Assembly: GCA_001414345.1 (NCBI GenBank)
Contig: LLCB01000003.1
Location: 1 to 64,000, forward strand
DNA from: Hymenoscyphus infarciens
Taxonomy: Eukaryota > Ascomycota > Leotiomycetes > Helotiales > Helotiaceae
Reading direction: 5' to 3'
DNA: 64,000 nucleotides
The position numbers and the translations under genes were made by a program. Below, piece by piece: positions 22,391 to 33,621 of the stretch. The number at the start of each line of letters is the position of its first letter. Positions within the stretch are counted from its first letter, which is position 1. Below the pieces are notes generated by a model, which was given only the letters and a program-made list of their open reading frames with translations, was not told the DNA's origin and ran no database searches.

Positions 22391-23437
22391 CATAAAACTA
22401 ATGTAATACCCAGAGCAACATACAAACAGCACACTGTACTTGCCTGTCTTGGGAGGAAGCGACCTCTCGAAAACAAGTTCCAACCAAGCTTGTCGTACGG
22501 TTTCTATTGTGTAAACTTCTTTCGTCCGTATTCTTTCCAGGTTCTTGAAGATGGCCTATGCGATGATTTGTTTTAGGAAGCATCCAGCATTTGCCAAACA
22601 ATTCGGGTTGTAAAGAAAGTATATAAATTTCCAGAACAATCTAAGAGATGTCATACTAAGGCTTAAATAAAGTAAGATTACATAACCAAGCTATAAGACA
22701 GTTAAAGAACACTTAGAAGGACTAAAACGTGCGATTGCTAGTTATCCTACGCTACTCTTTTACATATTTATTCTAGAACTTCTGGAATAATATGATTAAT
22801 TGAGATTGTAGAGACGGAGTAGGATGATAGCAGGGGCTCTTGCAAACAACGCATTGTGTTAATATATATCGAGGAGAAAGTGACTGGTAGAAAACAAGTT
22901 CCAAGCTGGTTGTCTGGTTCCCACGAGCTTCTTTTCCTTCATAATTCTCCGCAGAGTGTACGAGTATTCCAAAACAAGAGATTCCAAGTAATGGCCTACT
23001 GGTCCACTTTGGAAACCAAGAAGATGTAGAAAAACACTTGTGACTGGTAGACCAGGGGAAACTATTGAAGCACACAGACAGAAATATGAACGGATGGATT
23101 TCAAAAACAGGAGAATGACAGATAACTGCCTGCCCAAAGATTCATTTGGAAAACAAGGAGGCCCAAAAATCAAACTTGTGACTACCACGCTTGAAGCACA
23201 TTGACACCGCAAAATGAATGATCAAATGGATGAAAAATGCATAGACATATTACGCGACTCTGTCTAAATTAATTTCCCAACGCCTGTCGCTATCATAAAA
23301 TACCCCTCCCTCCCTACCGATCGTACCATCGTAAATTTCTATAGCAAATCCTTGCAGTAAACTTTTGTCTTGTTGTGGTACTCGGCATCTCGTTGCCATT
23401 TCCCCTCATATATCGAATCTAGCGCAGCGCATCGCAT
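22391..23437. other. Intergenic with a degenerate duplication
   Basis: No gene is seen. Two stretches, about 22470-22560 and 22890-23000, share GAAAACAAGTTCCAA and a later ATGGCCTA-like word in the same order, suggesting an old, decayed duplication. 23280-23437 is the 3' flank of the small zinc-binding gene. Confidence 0.4.
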
Positions 23438-23912
23438 CTATTTTCCGAAGGTGGGGAAGCAATCCTCGATGGTTTTGCTGTGTTTGTTTGTGGCATGTTC
23501 GGTCAATCTGTGAAATGGATTTGTTAGCCAGATATTCTCAGAATTATTCTTTCCTCGACTCAGACTTTGGATCCAGATCTTTACTCTGCGCAAGTAGAGA
23601 ACGCCCCCGGCAATCCGGTATTTCCATCAGAGCGGTCGAGACCTTGTCTCGTAACTTTTCCGTCGCAAATAGGGCTAGGCAGACTTACGCTGGGGCTCTC
23701 GTCGTCTTCAAGAAGGTTGCCTTGCAAGTCACACACTGGATATCCATAGCCTTCTCGTTGGTCTTGATTTGCGATTTTGCGACCTTGGAGTCTTTGGCGT
23801 TGCGCTCACGCTTGGAGGCTGCTTTGGCTCCCTGTTGTCAAATTGTTAGGGAATGTTTTTGCCGGGTGATAAGGATGGAGGGGCAAAGTGGGAGGGTACT
23901 TACGTTTCCCAT
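23438..23912 (-). CDS. Small 4F5/SERF-related zinc-binding protein
   Basis: Three exons, 23912-23904 (only MGN), 23831-23689 and 23507-23438, give 73 residues. Too fragmented to appear as a single open frame. The joined protein starts MGN-GAKAASKRERNAKD, continues with the zinc-ligand pair CVTCKATF, then TTRAPA-LTEHATNKHSK, and ends DCFPTFGK. This is the pattern of the small eukaryotic 4F5-type/At2g23090-like zinc-binding proteins (CxxC...HxxxxH). Their role is poorly known; the basic N-terminus suggests nucleic acid or ribosome association. The second intron (181 nt) is long for this window. It is divergent from the AT-hook gene that begins at 24361. Confidence 0.85.
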
Positions 23913-24360
23913 TTCGGCGGTTGGAAGGTTAGGTTTGGTTTGAGGAGATGTGTTTGCGAGAGTTGTCTTGGGAGCTGTGCGAGGGGTGGAGATGTTGCTT
24001 GAGAGGGGTTTTGGAGGAAGAAATTGTTCTGGTCAGATGTTGCGCTTCTAGAACAAATCGGCGGGCTTTGTCTTTGAGAAAAAGATGCGATCAGGTAGGG
24101 GTTGTGGCTTAAAACCCATGCCAATAGCACCGCCACAGGTAGGTATAACTAGACGCTAAGGACCCTAGCGTCTCCTGGTTCGGATAATTGTCGGAGCGAA
24201 GAGCTCAAGTCGCGTCGCATATCTCAAACCGCGTTGGAAGCTTTCTTCCTCTTCCTTTAAAAAACAACACAAAATAAAATCCATCAATTAACGCGTCGAA
24301 AGCATCTGAATGCTTCGAACAATCTTCGGAAAAAAGGATCACAGTGCGGAAGACATCATC
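23913..24360. promoter_or_regulatory. Divergent promoter region
   Basis: 448 bp between the starts of the small zinc-binding gene (minus) and the AT-hook/HhH gene (plus). It must carry both promoters. A pyrimidine-rich stretch (TTTCTTCCTCTTCC, about 24240-24255) lies just upstream of the plus-strand gene. Confidence 0.45.
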
Positions 24361-25578
24361 ATGGCGAACCTCATCACCATCTCACAGTTCAAGGAGGCAT
24401 TGGGTCGTTATCCTAGTGTCCTCGCTGCAAAGTCTCAGGCTCGTATGTATTCTCCATTGCGATCTCTCCCCTCTCGAAGGCGAGGATTCAATTCAGAGGT
24501 GCAATTGCTGATTCACTCAATAGCAAAAGACGGAGCTCCAACCATCCAAGAGCTCGACAAGTTTCGTTATGTCGAAGCCCCAGCTAAATTTTCCAAGAAG
24601 GCTGGCAGAACGATCACAATTGATGATCTCAATAAGCTTGTCCAATGGAAGCTGTAAGTTTTACCAAACTCCAAAACTTCGAGCTTCCTCTCATCTGCCT
24701 GCAATCTCATATTTGATCTTCCACTCATATGCTTGTCTTGGCATGCAATGCAAACAGCAGCATGATTTCCAAACTTTATCACGTCAATTGGAAACTCAAT
24801 CTAACAATTTGATAGGCGTCATGGAACCTACCGACCATCTCTTTCAAAGCTTGTAGCGTCTAACACCGACGAGAAGATTGAAGACGCCACCAAGGATGCG
24901 TTCAGTCACTACGCCAAGTTCCCAAATGACATCAAGGGAGTCATTGAGAAGTTGTCAGCCTTGAAGGGAATTGGACCGGCCACCGCATCTCTCCTCCTTG
25001 CAGTCCACGATCCCGAGAATGTTGTCTTCTTCAGCGATGAAGTCTATGCCTGGCTCGTCAACAGCGGCAACAAGAAGAGTCTCAAATACAACATCAAAGA
25101 ATTCGAGGAAGTCTACGAAAAGGCCGAGGCTCTTACCAGAAGACTTGGTGTCAACCCCATTGACTGCGAGAAGGTTGCATTCGTCGTCATCCGAGAGAAT
25201 GAGCCCGTCCACGTCCCAGCACCAAAATACGAACCCAGCGGACTCCCACGAGGTCGCCCGAAGTTGGCTGAGAAGGACAAGAAGCCAAAGAAGGAGCCCA
25301 GCGGGCTTCCAAGAGGTCGTCCTCGCAACCCGGAGAGCAAGGCGAAGCCCAAGACTGCTGCAGCAGGCAAGAGAGGAAGGCCAGCTGTCGCCAAGTCTCC
25401 TGCTGCTAACGTAGAGGCAAAGACACCAGCAACTCCAAAGTCTGCAACTGGCAAGGGACGAGGACGACCAAAGAAGGAGGTCACGGAAGATGATACGCCG
25501 GCTTCAACGTCATCTGCCAAGCGCAAGGCTGATGATGAGCCAACGCCAAGAGGTAGACCAAAGAAGGTCAAGGCTTAG
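24361..25578 (+). CDS. HhH-like, multi-AT-hook DNA-binding protein
   Basis: Exons 24361-24442, 24524-24653 and 24816-25578 give 324 residues. An in-frame upstream ATG at 24310 would add 17 residues. The first intron (81 nt) has no stop and is a multiple of three, so unspliced mRNA would still be translatable. The N-terminal half has LDKFRYVEAP, LNKLVQWKLRHGTYRP and LKGIGPATASLLLAVH, a helix-hairpin-helix-like segment as in base-excision glycosylases. I do not see a catalytic Asp/Lys context that makes it one. The C-terminal 120 residues are basic and hold five AT-hook cores (two SGLPRGRP, then KRGRP, GRGRP and PRGRP), which bind the minor groove of AT-rich DNA. A conserved fungal protein of unknown function; a chromatin role in this AT-rich genome is an inference. 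Confidence 0.82.
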
Positions 25579-26661
25579 GGGACGTCTTATTTGAGCTTGC
25601 AGTATTTGAGTGGGGGTTTGCTTGGGCTGCTATGGCTATGGAAATTTTCGAGGCGAATTGGGTGTATGATACTGAATCGGGACATGAATATGGCAATTGG
25701 GGATCATGGGTTGGTTTCCATCGATATGGGATAGCGTCAAAAGCTTTTTTTTTAGCTCTTGTCCAATGGAATGAAATGAAGTTTAGCCATTATGCATGGG
25801 TTTTATTTAATATGACAGCTACGCAAATTGCAATTTTCTTGGCTTGCTATTGTATCCGCGCCCGCCCTTGTCACTGAAGATGTCGTTAAATGCAATATTG
25901 CTATTTCTCCCGCACCTCTAACAAGCACATTGTCGCTTCACATTTATTAACGCCCTGTGAGCCATTGCCACTGCCACTCACCCCAAATGTTCATATATGC
26001 GGCTGTCAAAATCTCGGTTGTTTTATAGGTTCATATTCATTAATAACACATTTTAGCAAGCAATAAGAGAAGGTTATGGGTTTAGCTGTCATATCTATCA
26101 TGCTGATTCCCGTATGACCGAGTGTTCAGCTCTATTTGTCGTACCTACCCTGTGGGGACTGGCTTGCCCGAGTATTCGGTTCTCTTGTTTCTAGCTCTTT
26201 CATTGTTTTACTCTGCCCAAGTGGCAGCATCGCATTGCTTTGCAAGAAATTTTTGACTTACGGTTGACGATTATCTTGAAGACCTTGAATTAAGAAGTAA
26301 ACAACCTCATGAGCTAGCTGGCCGTGTTTTGATCATACAGGAGTTCGAGTTTGTCTATTCTGCCATGTAGAAAGGTTTATAGTACATTATACTAGAGGTT
26401 CCCGACCCCGTGACTTAAGTTTGCTAGTAAGCTTCCTACTCGTGGGTAAGCTGTCAATCGATTTGCGAGTAAGCTATAGCTTACCCGTGAGATTTGTGGC
26501 GCTCGCGTCGTTGTAAGCTACTAAACAAGTTCTAAGTTAGTATCTTGCGAGGAAGGTACTTATTAATTCGCTAGTAAGCCGCACTCAATATATTACACCC
26601 GATATATTAGCCTCTATATCGGGATTGAGTAAGCTATGAGTTACTTTCTAGTAAGCTATAA
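25579..26661. other. Intergenic with clustered TAAGCT repeats
   Basis: No gene is supported. Between 26400 and 26660 the words TAAGCT/AGCTTA, GAGTAAGC and an imperfect hairpin (CCCGATATATTAGCCTCTATATCGGG, split around 26600-26625) recur in both orientations. Similar AGCTTACTCG words recur at 38570-38650. TAA at 26659-26661 is the left target duplication of the MITE. Confidence 0.45.
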
Positions 26662-27010
26662 GGCCCTGTTTAGATTTGATTTTTCGAGAGGATTATTTTT
26701 AAGATTATTTAGCTTTTTTATATACTTAAGTTAGAGCTCTTAAGGCGGTCGATACTAAGTGGGCGCTTTTTAGATTACGAGTACGATAATAAAAGGCTCT
26801 AGAATTATAGGCGATATTGCTCTTATTTGTTATCTTACTCTATAGTAAGTGGTGGTAGTAGTAGTAGATAATCTAAATTCTACTTAAAATCGAGTAGATT
26901 TTATTTTCGTAAGAGATTAATTAAGATTAGTAAATAATCATTAGAGATTATTTGAGATTATATTATAATCTTTAAAATAATCCTTGAAATAATCTAATCT
27001 AAACAGAGCC
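26662..27010. mobile_element. PIF/Harbinger-type MITE, copy 2 (349 bp)
   Basis: The left end GGCCCTGTTTAGATTTGAT and the right end (reverse complement GGCTCTGTTTAGATTAG) form inverted repeats. The flanking 3-bp direct repeats are TAA (26659-26661 and 27011-27013). The interior matches copy 1 (11864-12377) through blocks such as GCGCTTTTTAGATTACGA, ATCTTACTCTATAGTAAGT and the segment ending GAGATTAATTAAGATTA. It is shorter than copy 1 and keeps more G+C, so it looks less affected by RIP. Confidence 0.85.
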
Positions 27011-27013
27011 TAA

Positions 27014-27729
27014 GTAACCACAACCATCTAGTATTACAACGAAACAAGAAGAGTACGCGAATTCGCCAAATATCAGAAAGATCATTGCGTAACTATTTAA
27101 AAGCCACACTTGACTTTAGTTATCTACGACCATCTAGATATAGTATTGAAAATAAAGATGAGTGTAGACGTGACAAGACCAAAAGAAAAAAGAACGAACT
27201 CATGCTCAGGCTCAGGTGGCACTAGCAACCACTAGCAATCACTAGCTTCTTTCCGGGGTAGACCCCTGCTCGTCGCGAACTTAACAACTTCAATAACGTC
27301 CTCGATTCTTCTCATTGGCCAAGTCAACGACACACCCTTGTGCGACGTGCAACAAAACTTCAAGTGCCCCCACATAGGATATCTCTATGCGATTGATTGG
27401 CGGACAGTCCAGTGCGCGAAAGCAGTTTGATATTGGAATTTGGGTGGGAAGAAGCGCCTGCGTGTATTCTTGCCGTATGTGGAACATTCACTCGTTAGCG
27501 AGAATTCACCCGCTCCAAGATATCAACACTTCAACACACCACCAAATCACGATCCTCCAAAACCTCGCGAGCAAGGGCTGCAGTCTCGATTTCAAAGTCT
27601 GGAAGACGAAAGCAGTCGTCCAAACGGCTACTTGCGAAAACGAGTCCCGAACAACCGCATCTGGATGCGCACACCACCAACCTCAACACCCGACCCCACA
27701 ACCAAAAGAGAAGGAAACAAATACCCAAA
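27014..27729. other. Intergenic
   Basis: Promoter side of the next gene. 27387-27729 holds overlapping open frames that end in or before the true gene and show no family signal. Confidence 0.4.
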
Positions 27730-28584
27730 ATGTGTTTAGAGATACAATACACCTATCCGGGCTGCAACCACCTCGTCAAAGTGGGAAAATACGCCTGCTA
27801 CCACGCGCGTCACGTCCACCACGATACCCAAGACTCTTCCTGTTCACCCCCAGCTCCTTCATCCCCGTCTACGTTCCCTCCAGACACACCATGTCCCATC
27901 CGAGTTTCTCATATCGCTCAGCTCTATTCGTCCCCGAAAATCAAACTCCGATCGGTCGATGACAGGAGAGATCTCCCTTCTCCTTTGCGACTCGGCCTCG
28001 GGAAGAACCTGAAGGAAAAGCCTGTGACGATTAAGACCCTCCTATCTCGTCGGTACGAAGACACTTCTCGAATGGCACGCGGTGAGGCCCAGTATTTCAA
28101 TTTTGAATGCGAGCTCTACAGTATCTACCAACAGCCGCTGAGGATTGGGGATCGGTATTGTTATCGTTGTGCCATGCGAGAGATGAGAAAAGAACGTTTC
28201 GAGGAGGAGAGTGGAATGGGATTATTAGGCGTTGAGGATGGGGAGCAATCAATGAGTCGGCCGCACAGTCGGGGGAAGAGGGATAGTATTAGGGTGGTAG
28301 TGGAGGAGTCAAACTTAGGGATTGAAGAGGGGGTGTTAGATAGGGAGTTTGGGAAGAGGATGTGTCCGAGAACTGTTGTGGATGAAGTTGAGCGGGATAC
28401 GGAGGCTGTGAGACGTGCGAGGGAGACTGCTAGGAGGGAGGTTGAGAATGCGAAGGAGGATTTGAAGGGTCTGGAGGTTGATATTGGGGATGGGGATGTT
28501 GACATGATGGATGTTGACATGCTGGATAATGAGGTTGAGCATGTTGAGCATGTTGAGCATATTGGTGCATCGCCTGGGGTATGA
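27730..28584 (+). CDS. Uncharacterised fungal protein with N-terminal Cys/His motif
   Basis: Single exon, 284 residues. It starts MCLEIQYTYPGCNHLVK, the C...YxxCxH opening seen in a group of fungal hypothetical proteins; a second pair, CYRCAMREMRKERF, follows at about residue 141. The C-terminal half is charged and probably helical (ERDTEAVRRARETARREVENAKEDL, split at will, suggests coiled coil) and ends with an Asp/Met- and His/Val-Glu-rich tail built of repeated DVDM and EHV units. No enzyme motif is visible. The Cys pairs could bind zinc, but this is inference. The start is the first ATG and sits right before the motif. Confidence 0.65.
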   Translation: MCLEIQYTYPGCNHLVKVGKYACYHARHVHHDTQDSSCSPPAPSSPSTFPPDTPCPIRVSHIAQLYSSPKIKLRSVDDRRDLPSPLRLGLGKNLKEKPVTIKTLLSRRYEDTSRMARGEAQYFNFECELYSIYQQPLRIGDRYCYRCAMREMRKERFEEESGMGLLGVEDGEQSMSRPHSRGKRDSIRVVVEESNLGIEEGVLDREFGKRMCPRTVVDEVERDTEAVRRARETARREVENAKEDLKGLEVDIGDGDVDMMDVDMLDNEVEHVEHVEHIGASPGV

Positions 28585-29982
28585 CTCTGGAGAGAGCGTG
28601 GCAGAATGCTGTGTTTACATGTTATGATGCTTTGAGATGGGACTTCTAGGATGGAAGCTTGGGTTGGTAGGAACTGTTTTACAATGAGAATTGGGAGCAG
28701 CAAAAGCTTGATATGGGAAAGTTTTTGACAATGCGACTGCCGGCTTGTGGTCTTGTGTTGTCGTAGATAAAGATCAAGAATTCATATCGCAAGGCTTAGG
28801 TCGCAAAGAGGATGGCACTGTGTTCTACAGCCCCAGATGTCCCAAGAAGGTGTAAAGAAAAATGAAATTTAGATGGGCAGAGACTTGAGTTCAATGATAT
28901 AGATCCTTACTTTGAGCCTCTGTTAATTCAAGCTTTTCGTTCCCGGTCGTTTCTATGTCGTAAAATGGTTGTTGCGTTAGACAAATTTCAGAAGGCGAGC
29001 TATTTCTCTTTCAACCACGTAGGCTTGACGTTAGTTCCGTGTAAGTGCTCAACAGGAGAAGATGCAGGACTTCTTACCAAGTTTTTTACTACTGGGGTCA
29101 CTACTGTAGCTCCATTTCGCTAAACTTTTTGAGAGTGGAGCATTGCTGATAAAAACAGGTAATGTAATATCGCCGGGCCAATTCTTGTATGCTGAAACTT
29201 GAGTTGAGCTGCAATCCTTGGAAATACTGGAGTTGTAGGTACGGGAAGAGTATTGAGCGACGAGATTCTCAAGACTGTGAGTTTCAATTAAACTACAAGT
29301 CAAAATTCAGGTCTCTTTTCTCACTACAGTAGCTCCTTACCCTCTCCTCTATTTCCCCCTCTCTCTATCTCGCACATTTCTCAACGTGAGTGAGTCACAC
29401 TCCTTTCACACTCACACTCATCCACGTAAGTTACGCTACTTTCTTTGTCTTCAACTCTTTTAGTAAAACAAGTTCTTCGCCAAAAAGAATCTCGTATCAA
29501 CAATGCAATTTATGATAACAAGGAAACATAGTCGGAGATATAATACCCGTTGGAACCAGCTTCCCCGCGGACAGAAGTGAGATGGGCAGAGATTGTGAAT
29601 CCAATCCGTCAACTCCAGATTCACTCTCATCAGCAACTATGTTGCAGCTGAAAGACGACAAAGGTAAGTAGGTGTCTTGCTTGAAGGCATCTATCACTAC
29701 CAAAATTTGAACATCACCACAATGTTTCAAGGTATCGCTCATTAGAATAAACGGGTGTCCCAATTCTCGAAGCAGAAGAGCTGCTCTCCTTCTTCACCTC
29801 GCCTTGATGACGCAATCTTGAAAACACATTTATGCTAGGTAATATACAACACCCGGTGGTTGCCAACATTGAACAAAAAAATGACTCCGTCCCAAATGGG
29901 CCATCCAAATTATCCACAGACGCGCCTTGACCCAAATATATCACCTGTGTTCATTTGCCTATCTACTAGTACAGTCTATCAT
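28585..29982. other. Intergenic
   Basis: 1.4 kb between two convergent genes. Two short direct repeats (CACTACTGTAGCTCC near 29100 and CACTACAGTAGCTCC near 29322) and a CT-rich stretch (29330-29380) are seen. A possible small minus-strand exon at about 29070-29303 was considered but not called. Confidence 0.4.
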
Positions 29983-32552
29983 TCATCTTTGCTGAGGGTC
30001 CTTGAGAAGGTTCGCGAATATACTAATCTTCTCCAGCTCTACTTCCTGTCCACCTTGCCCCTTGGTTCCTTTTGGCAAAGCGGCGATCAACTCAATCTCG
30101 ATTCGATTTACCCCTGGAAGCAATCGAGCTTCAAACAGAGGATGCTGCGGGTCCGGTGCCTGTCCTGGAACCGCAGAAATGTTGTGCAGTCTTTGAGAGC
30201 CAGAGGTCGCAAAGAGCTTGTGGTACCTTTGAAGGAGGGGTGCGGCAATTGTAGGCCTGATTTGGAGGTAGTAGTGGGTGTGAGGGAGGTTGATTGTAAC
30301 CGACTGTTGAGCCATGGTATCTGAAGGAGGCAAATCCATGCGGAAATGGCGAGTGATATTGAGTCCGGGATGGGTTGCGAGGGTAAGGTTCGTAATCATA
30401 GCATCAGCAGCACCTACAAAGGTCAATAAAAATACCAAGCAAAGATGAAGTTTTTTGAACTTACCCTTTCCAGGTGGTCTGAATTTCGATTCAAGCGCCG
30501 CCGGCTTAGGAGCCTGATATTGGGGCTGGTGTTGAAAAGATGTAGCGTACCCACTCGCCGAGTACATATTGTTGGCCGGCACACCTGGGGTTGAAGGTGG
30601 AGGCATACCAGCGACTGGAAGACCCGGAGTCGAGACCGTTTGACTAACTGCACGTGGGTTACTCAATCCTGCTGCTGGAACTGCTGGGGAGTTGCGAGCT
30701 CCTTCTTCGTTCTTGACGACGGCAGTGGCAGGGATCGAAGGTGTCGGTGACTGTGCCGAGCCAGACGTGCTTCTTGCTCTTTCAAGCTGGTCGAGGTTTG
30801 GAGCCGGGGCGGCAGCTCCAGATGCACCAAAAGGATTTCTACGCGTTCCATTGGCTGGCGTGCCGTTCGCTCCATTGGTTTGTGGAGCAGGGGCGGCCTC
30901 CGCTGCTGGTGGACTGCCTCTGCTACCAAATTTCAAGGTTATCTTTGGGGCTGGCTCGGGCATCTTGAGCTTAATCTTGGGCGCAGGAGGTTCTGCTACC
31001 GACTGCTTGGCTTCTTTAAATAATCTGTTGAATTGTGCCTGGGTTGGTCAGTTTGGTGATATGCACTGTGGATACCACGAATTACTAACCTGGAGATCTT
31101 TGGCCAAGTCGGAAATCTCACTGCCGTCTTCATTGTATTTCCAAGCATTGGTCCAGATATACTTCATTTCCTTTTCAAAGGCTGCCCAAGTTTTGAACTC
31201 ACTTCCTACTGATGAACCTTTGACTTTTTTCTGAACCGAACGCAAACTGGCTGGATTTTGAATAACTTTGTAGTAATCTCGCAAACTACGATCAGGCAAG
31301 TCAACAAATACTTCAAAAGTAGGAAAGTCGTCGCTATTCTTGGTTAGCGAAAATCCAAGGTCTTCTCACGATGATATCACTGACTCGGGGTGCTCCTTCG
31401 CTGTAATAAGATCCTCTAGTATCTTCTCTTGTGCTTGTTGGAATGTGAGTCTGGTGAAGCCCGCTCTTGAGGGACGGCTTTCGACTGCCGCCGGGGTGCT
31501 GATTTGTTTAGGAGTATGAGATTTGGATTTGGGTGGAGGCTTTGGCCTGCTCCGTGGTTTCTTTGCCTGAACAGCTGCTTCCGCTTCCGAATCTGGCTCC
31601 CCCTCAGCATCCTCAAGGTCACTTGCCTGTCCTTCGGTCGGTAATGGTGTTGGTGCTGCCACATAGCCGGGGATGAGTTTGTACGCCGGGTTGGTCTTGG
31701 TCATGAAATTGCTCAGAGCTTTCCGTAATCTTTCAGCATCGTCATACACCTCGGATCCCCGTGTATTGTATTCCTTTGCGTTGGCTATCATGCGTTTGAA
31801 ATAGCTCTCCAGATCTGTCAAATCCTTGAACTCCCGCCGCAGCAATTTCTCTTGAATATTGTCTATCGCAATTGGCATCTTGATGACTTTGAAGTAGTCT
31901 GGGAATTGTCGTCGGTTGGGAAGTGTGAGGAAGCTCGTCGAGATAACTCGTCCACTGTGACAACTCGGTCAGTCATTATTCCCAGGGTTTCTGGACATGG
32001 CAGCACACGCAAACAGTCGGGCAGAGGGTGCATCAATAGGTATTTACGAAAGGGCAACAACGTGCATCACTCTCGAGTCCCATCTCGTCCACGAGGCTGA
32101 AGGAGTGGCCCGCTATCGCATGGGAGGATGTATGAGAGGAAGGACGTACCTCTTATCTTCCGTCTTCTTGATGATCTCGACCAGTTTCAAGCCATGTTGT
32201 GTCGTCGTCTCTGGCGTTTCCGGCTGCGAGGTATCGATGTTGTCCTAGAAGGGAGAGTGTCAGCCTCGCTGTCTGTTGTTCGCATTACTCGCTCGCATCG
32301 AGGCAGGTCGCAAAGTGCCAAATCCAGCAAGGTTAAGTAAGGTAGGTGTTGCGGTGCGCCGAATTGAATAGCCAGCCAGCCCACCAAAGCACAAACGAAC
32401 GACTTTGCAAAAGACTTCCCAACTGATGCGCTCGGCGCAACCACCACAGAATAATTACTTACGCTCGGCAGCTTTCTTCTCTTTGCTGCAGGATCCTCCA
32501 AATCCCCACCAGCGCCCACGGAGCCGTTGTTGGACTTGCGCTTGGAACTCAT
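29983..32552 (-). CDS. RSC4: RSC chromatin-remodelling subunit, tandem bromodomains (Rsc4-like)
   Basis: Six exons, 32552-32463, 32244-32150, 31954-31370, 31333-31090, 31038-30465 and 30413-29983, give 672 residues. A basic N-terminus (SSKRKSNNG...AKRRK) is followed by bromodomain 1 (FPDYFKVIKMPIAID ... NAKEYNTRGSEVY) and bromodomain 2 (LRDYYKVIQNPASL ... NAWKYNEDGSEI). Both keep the acetyl-lysine-binding Asn in the KEYN/WKYN position. Then come a Pro/Ala/Asn-rich linker and a C-terminal domain (MITNLTLATHPGLNITRHF ... LPHTHYYLQIRP ... GVNRIEIELIA) characteristic of the Rsc4 family. RSC remodels nucleosomes at promoters; Rsc4 reads acetylated H3. The fourth exon junction uses a 36-nt intron (31369-31334), unusually short but with a GCTAAC branch and required by the frame. 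Divergent from CKS1. Confidence 0.9.
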
Positions 32553-33621
32553 CGTGCCCCTCGAATTCAGGATCGCGGCAGAATTTCAAGTATCTCGAGG
32601 TGATGGGTGGGTTTCTGCGAAGGGTGGTGAGCGTACAATGGCTCCGCGCAACGCGTGCAGGTCAGAGTTGGTGCGCGTTTGGAAGAGTGTCCAGCTTTGG
32701 CCGGGATGTTTTCTGCGATGAAGGGGGAAACGAGAAAGTGGTAGTGGTAGTGGTAGTGGTAGTGCCTGCAAACGAGTGTCTCTGCAACAGGGGGGGGAGG
32801 GGGGTATGGGATTTAATTAGGTCAAATAAATGGTGCAATTTCCGTTTTCTGCTTAAGAGTGAATGCACGCTGAATGAATGGGGTTTGAAATCGGAAATTC
32901 TTAGTATTGTGGTATGGCCTTGCTTGTCGGGTCGGGTTGGTCCACGGTTGGCCTGATCTTGCATCGCCCAAGGGCAGCCCAGATTCAGGCTCTCAGGCTC
33001 TCAGGCTCTCAGGCTCTCAGGCTCTCAGGCACTCAGGCACTCAGGCAAGGATCCTAGGTGGAGCACGTGACCCCACCCAAAATCAATGGAGGCAAGCCGT
33101 AAAGGGCCGTGTGGTAAATAAACATTGAGAGGTCTGAGAGGACTTGGAGCTTCTCTTTTTCCCCAAGAGTTCCCTTCACACCATTCACACCATTCCCACC
33201 ATTCACTCCTCTGCCACCCGGCTACACTAAACTCCTCTTCTTACTTCGTGGCTCAATGTGCAACATCCTCATTTCTTGAATTTCTACTTGCCTCGGCCAC
33301 TCTTCAGCGACCACCAAACTTTGAATATCTACTCGACCCCCCTTCTGGTGCCCCCAAACTTTTGCACCACTTTTTTCCCTCCTCCCTCCTGCAGACGACT
33401 CCAAACTCCAAACTCCAAACTCCAAACTCCAATCTTTTCTGCCCTCGCCCTCCCTTTCCAATTCCACTCGCTGTGGTGAATCTTCCACGGTCCGCAAATT
33501 ACACTTATAACCAGTCTGGAGGTTGCGACGTCGGGTTAACTACGTCGCGTCTGCCCCGCCATTTGGTCTGACAGCCGCTCCGATTCAGCACGTTTGCTAG
33601 AACGCAGATCCGGAAGGAGAA
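32553..33621. promoter_or_regulatory. RSC4/CKS1 divergent region with simple repeats
   Basis: About 1.07 kb between divergent start codons. It holds (GGTAGT)n at 32737-32765 and a G-run GGGGGGGAGGGGGG near 32790. Tandem TCTCAGGC/ACTCAGGC units lie at about 32983-33042, ACCATTCAC iterations at 33180-33207, and TCCAAAC iterations at 33397-33432. No gene is supported in it. Confidence 0.55.
32983..33042 (+). repeat. 8-bp tandem repeat (CAGGCTCT)n
   Basis: Seven to eight tandem units CAGGCTCT, the last ones varying to CAGGCACT, in the RSC4/CKS1 intergenic region. Confidence 0.9.

Noticed and set aside
29070..29303. Possible small minus-strand exon that could splice to a KLAYVVEREIARLL-like end near 29000
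   Set aside because: Composition looks coding, but no start, family or upstream exon could be established.
30692..31234. 180-codon plus-strand frame
   Set aside because: Lies antisense to RSC4 exons and mirrors their low-complexity coding; a shadow.
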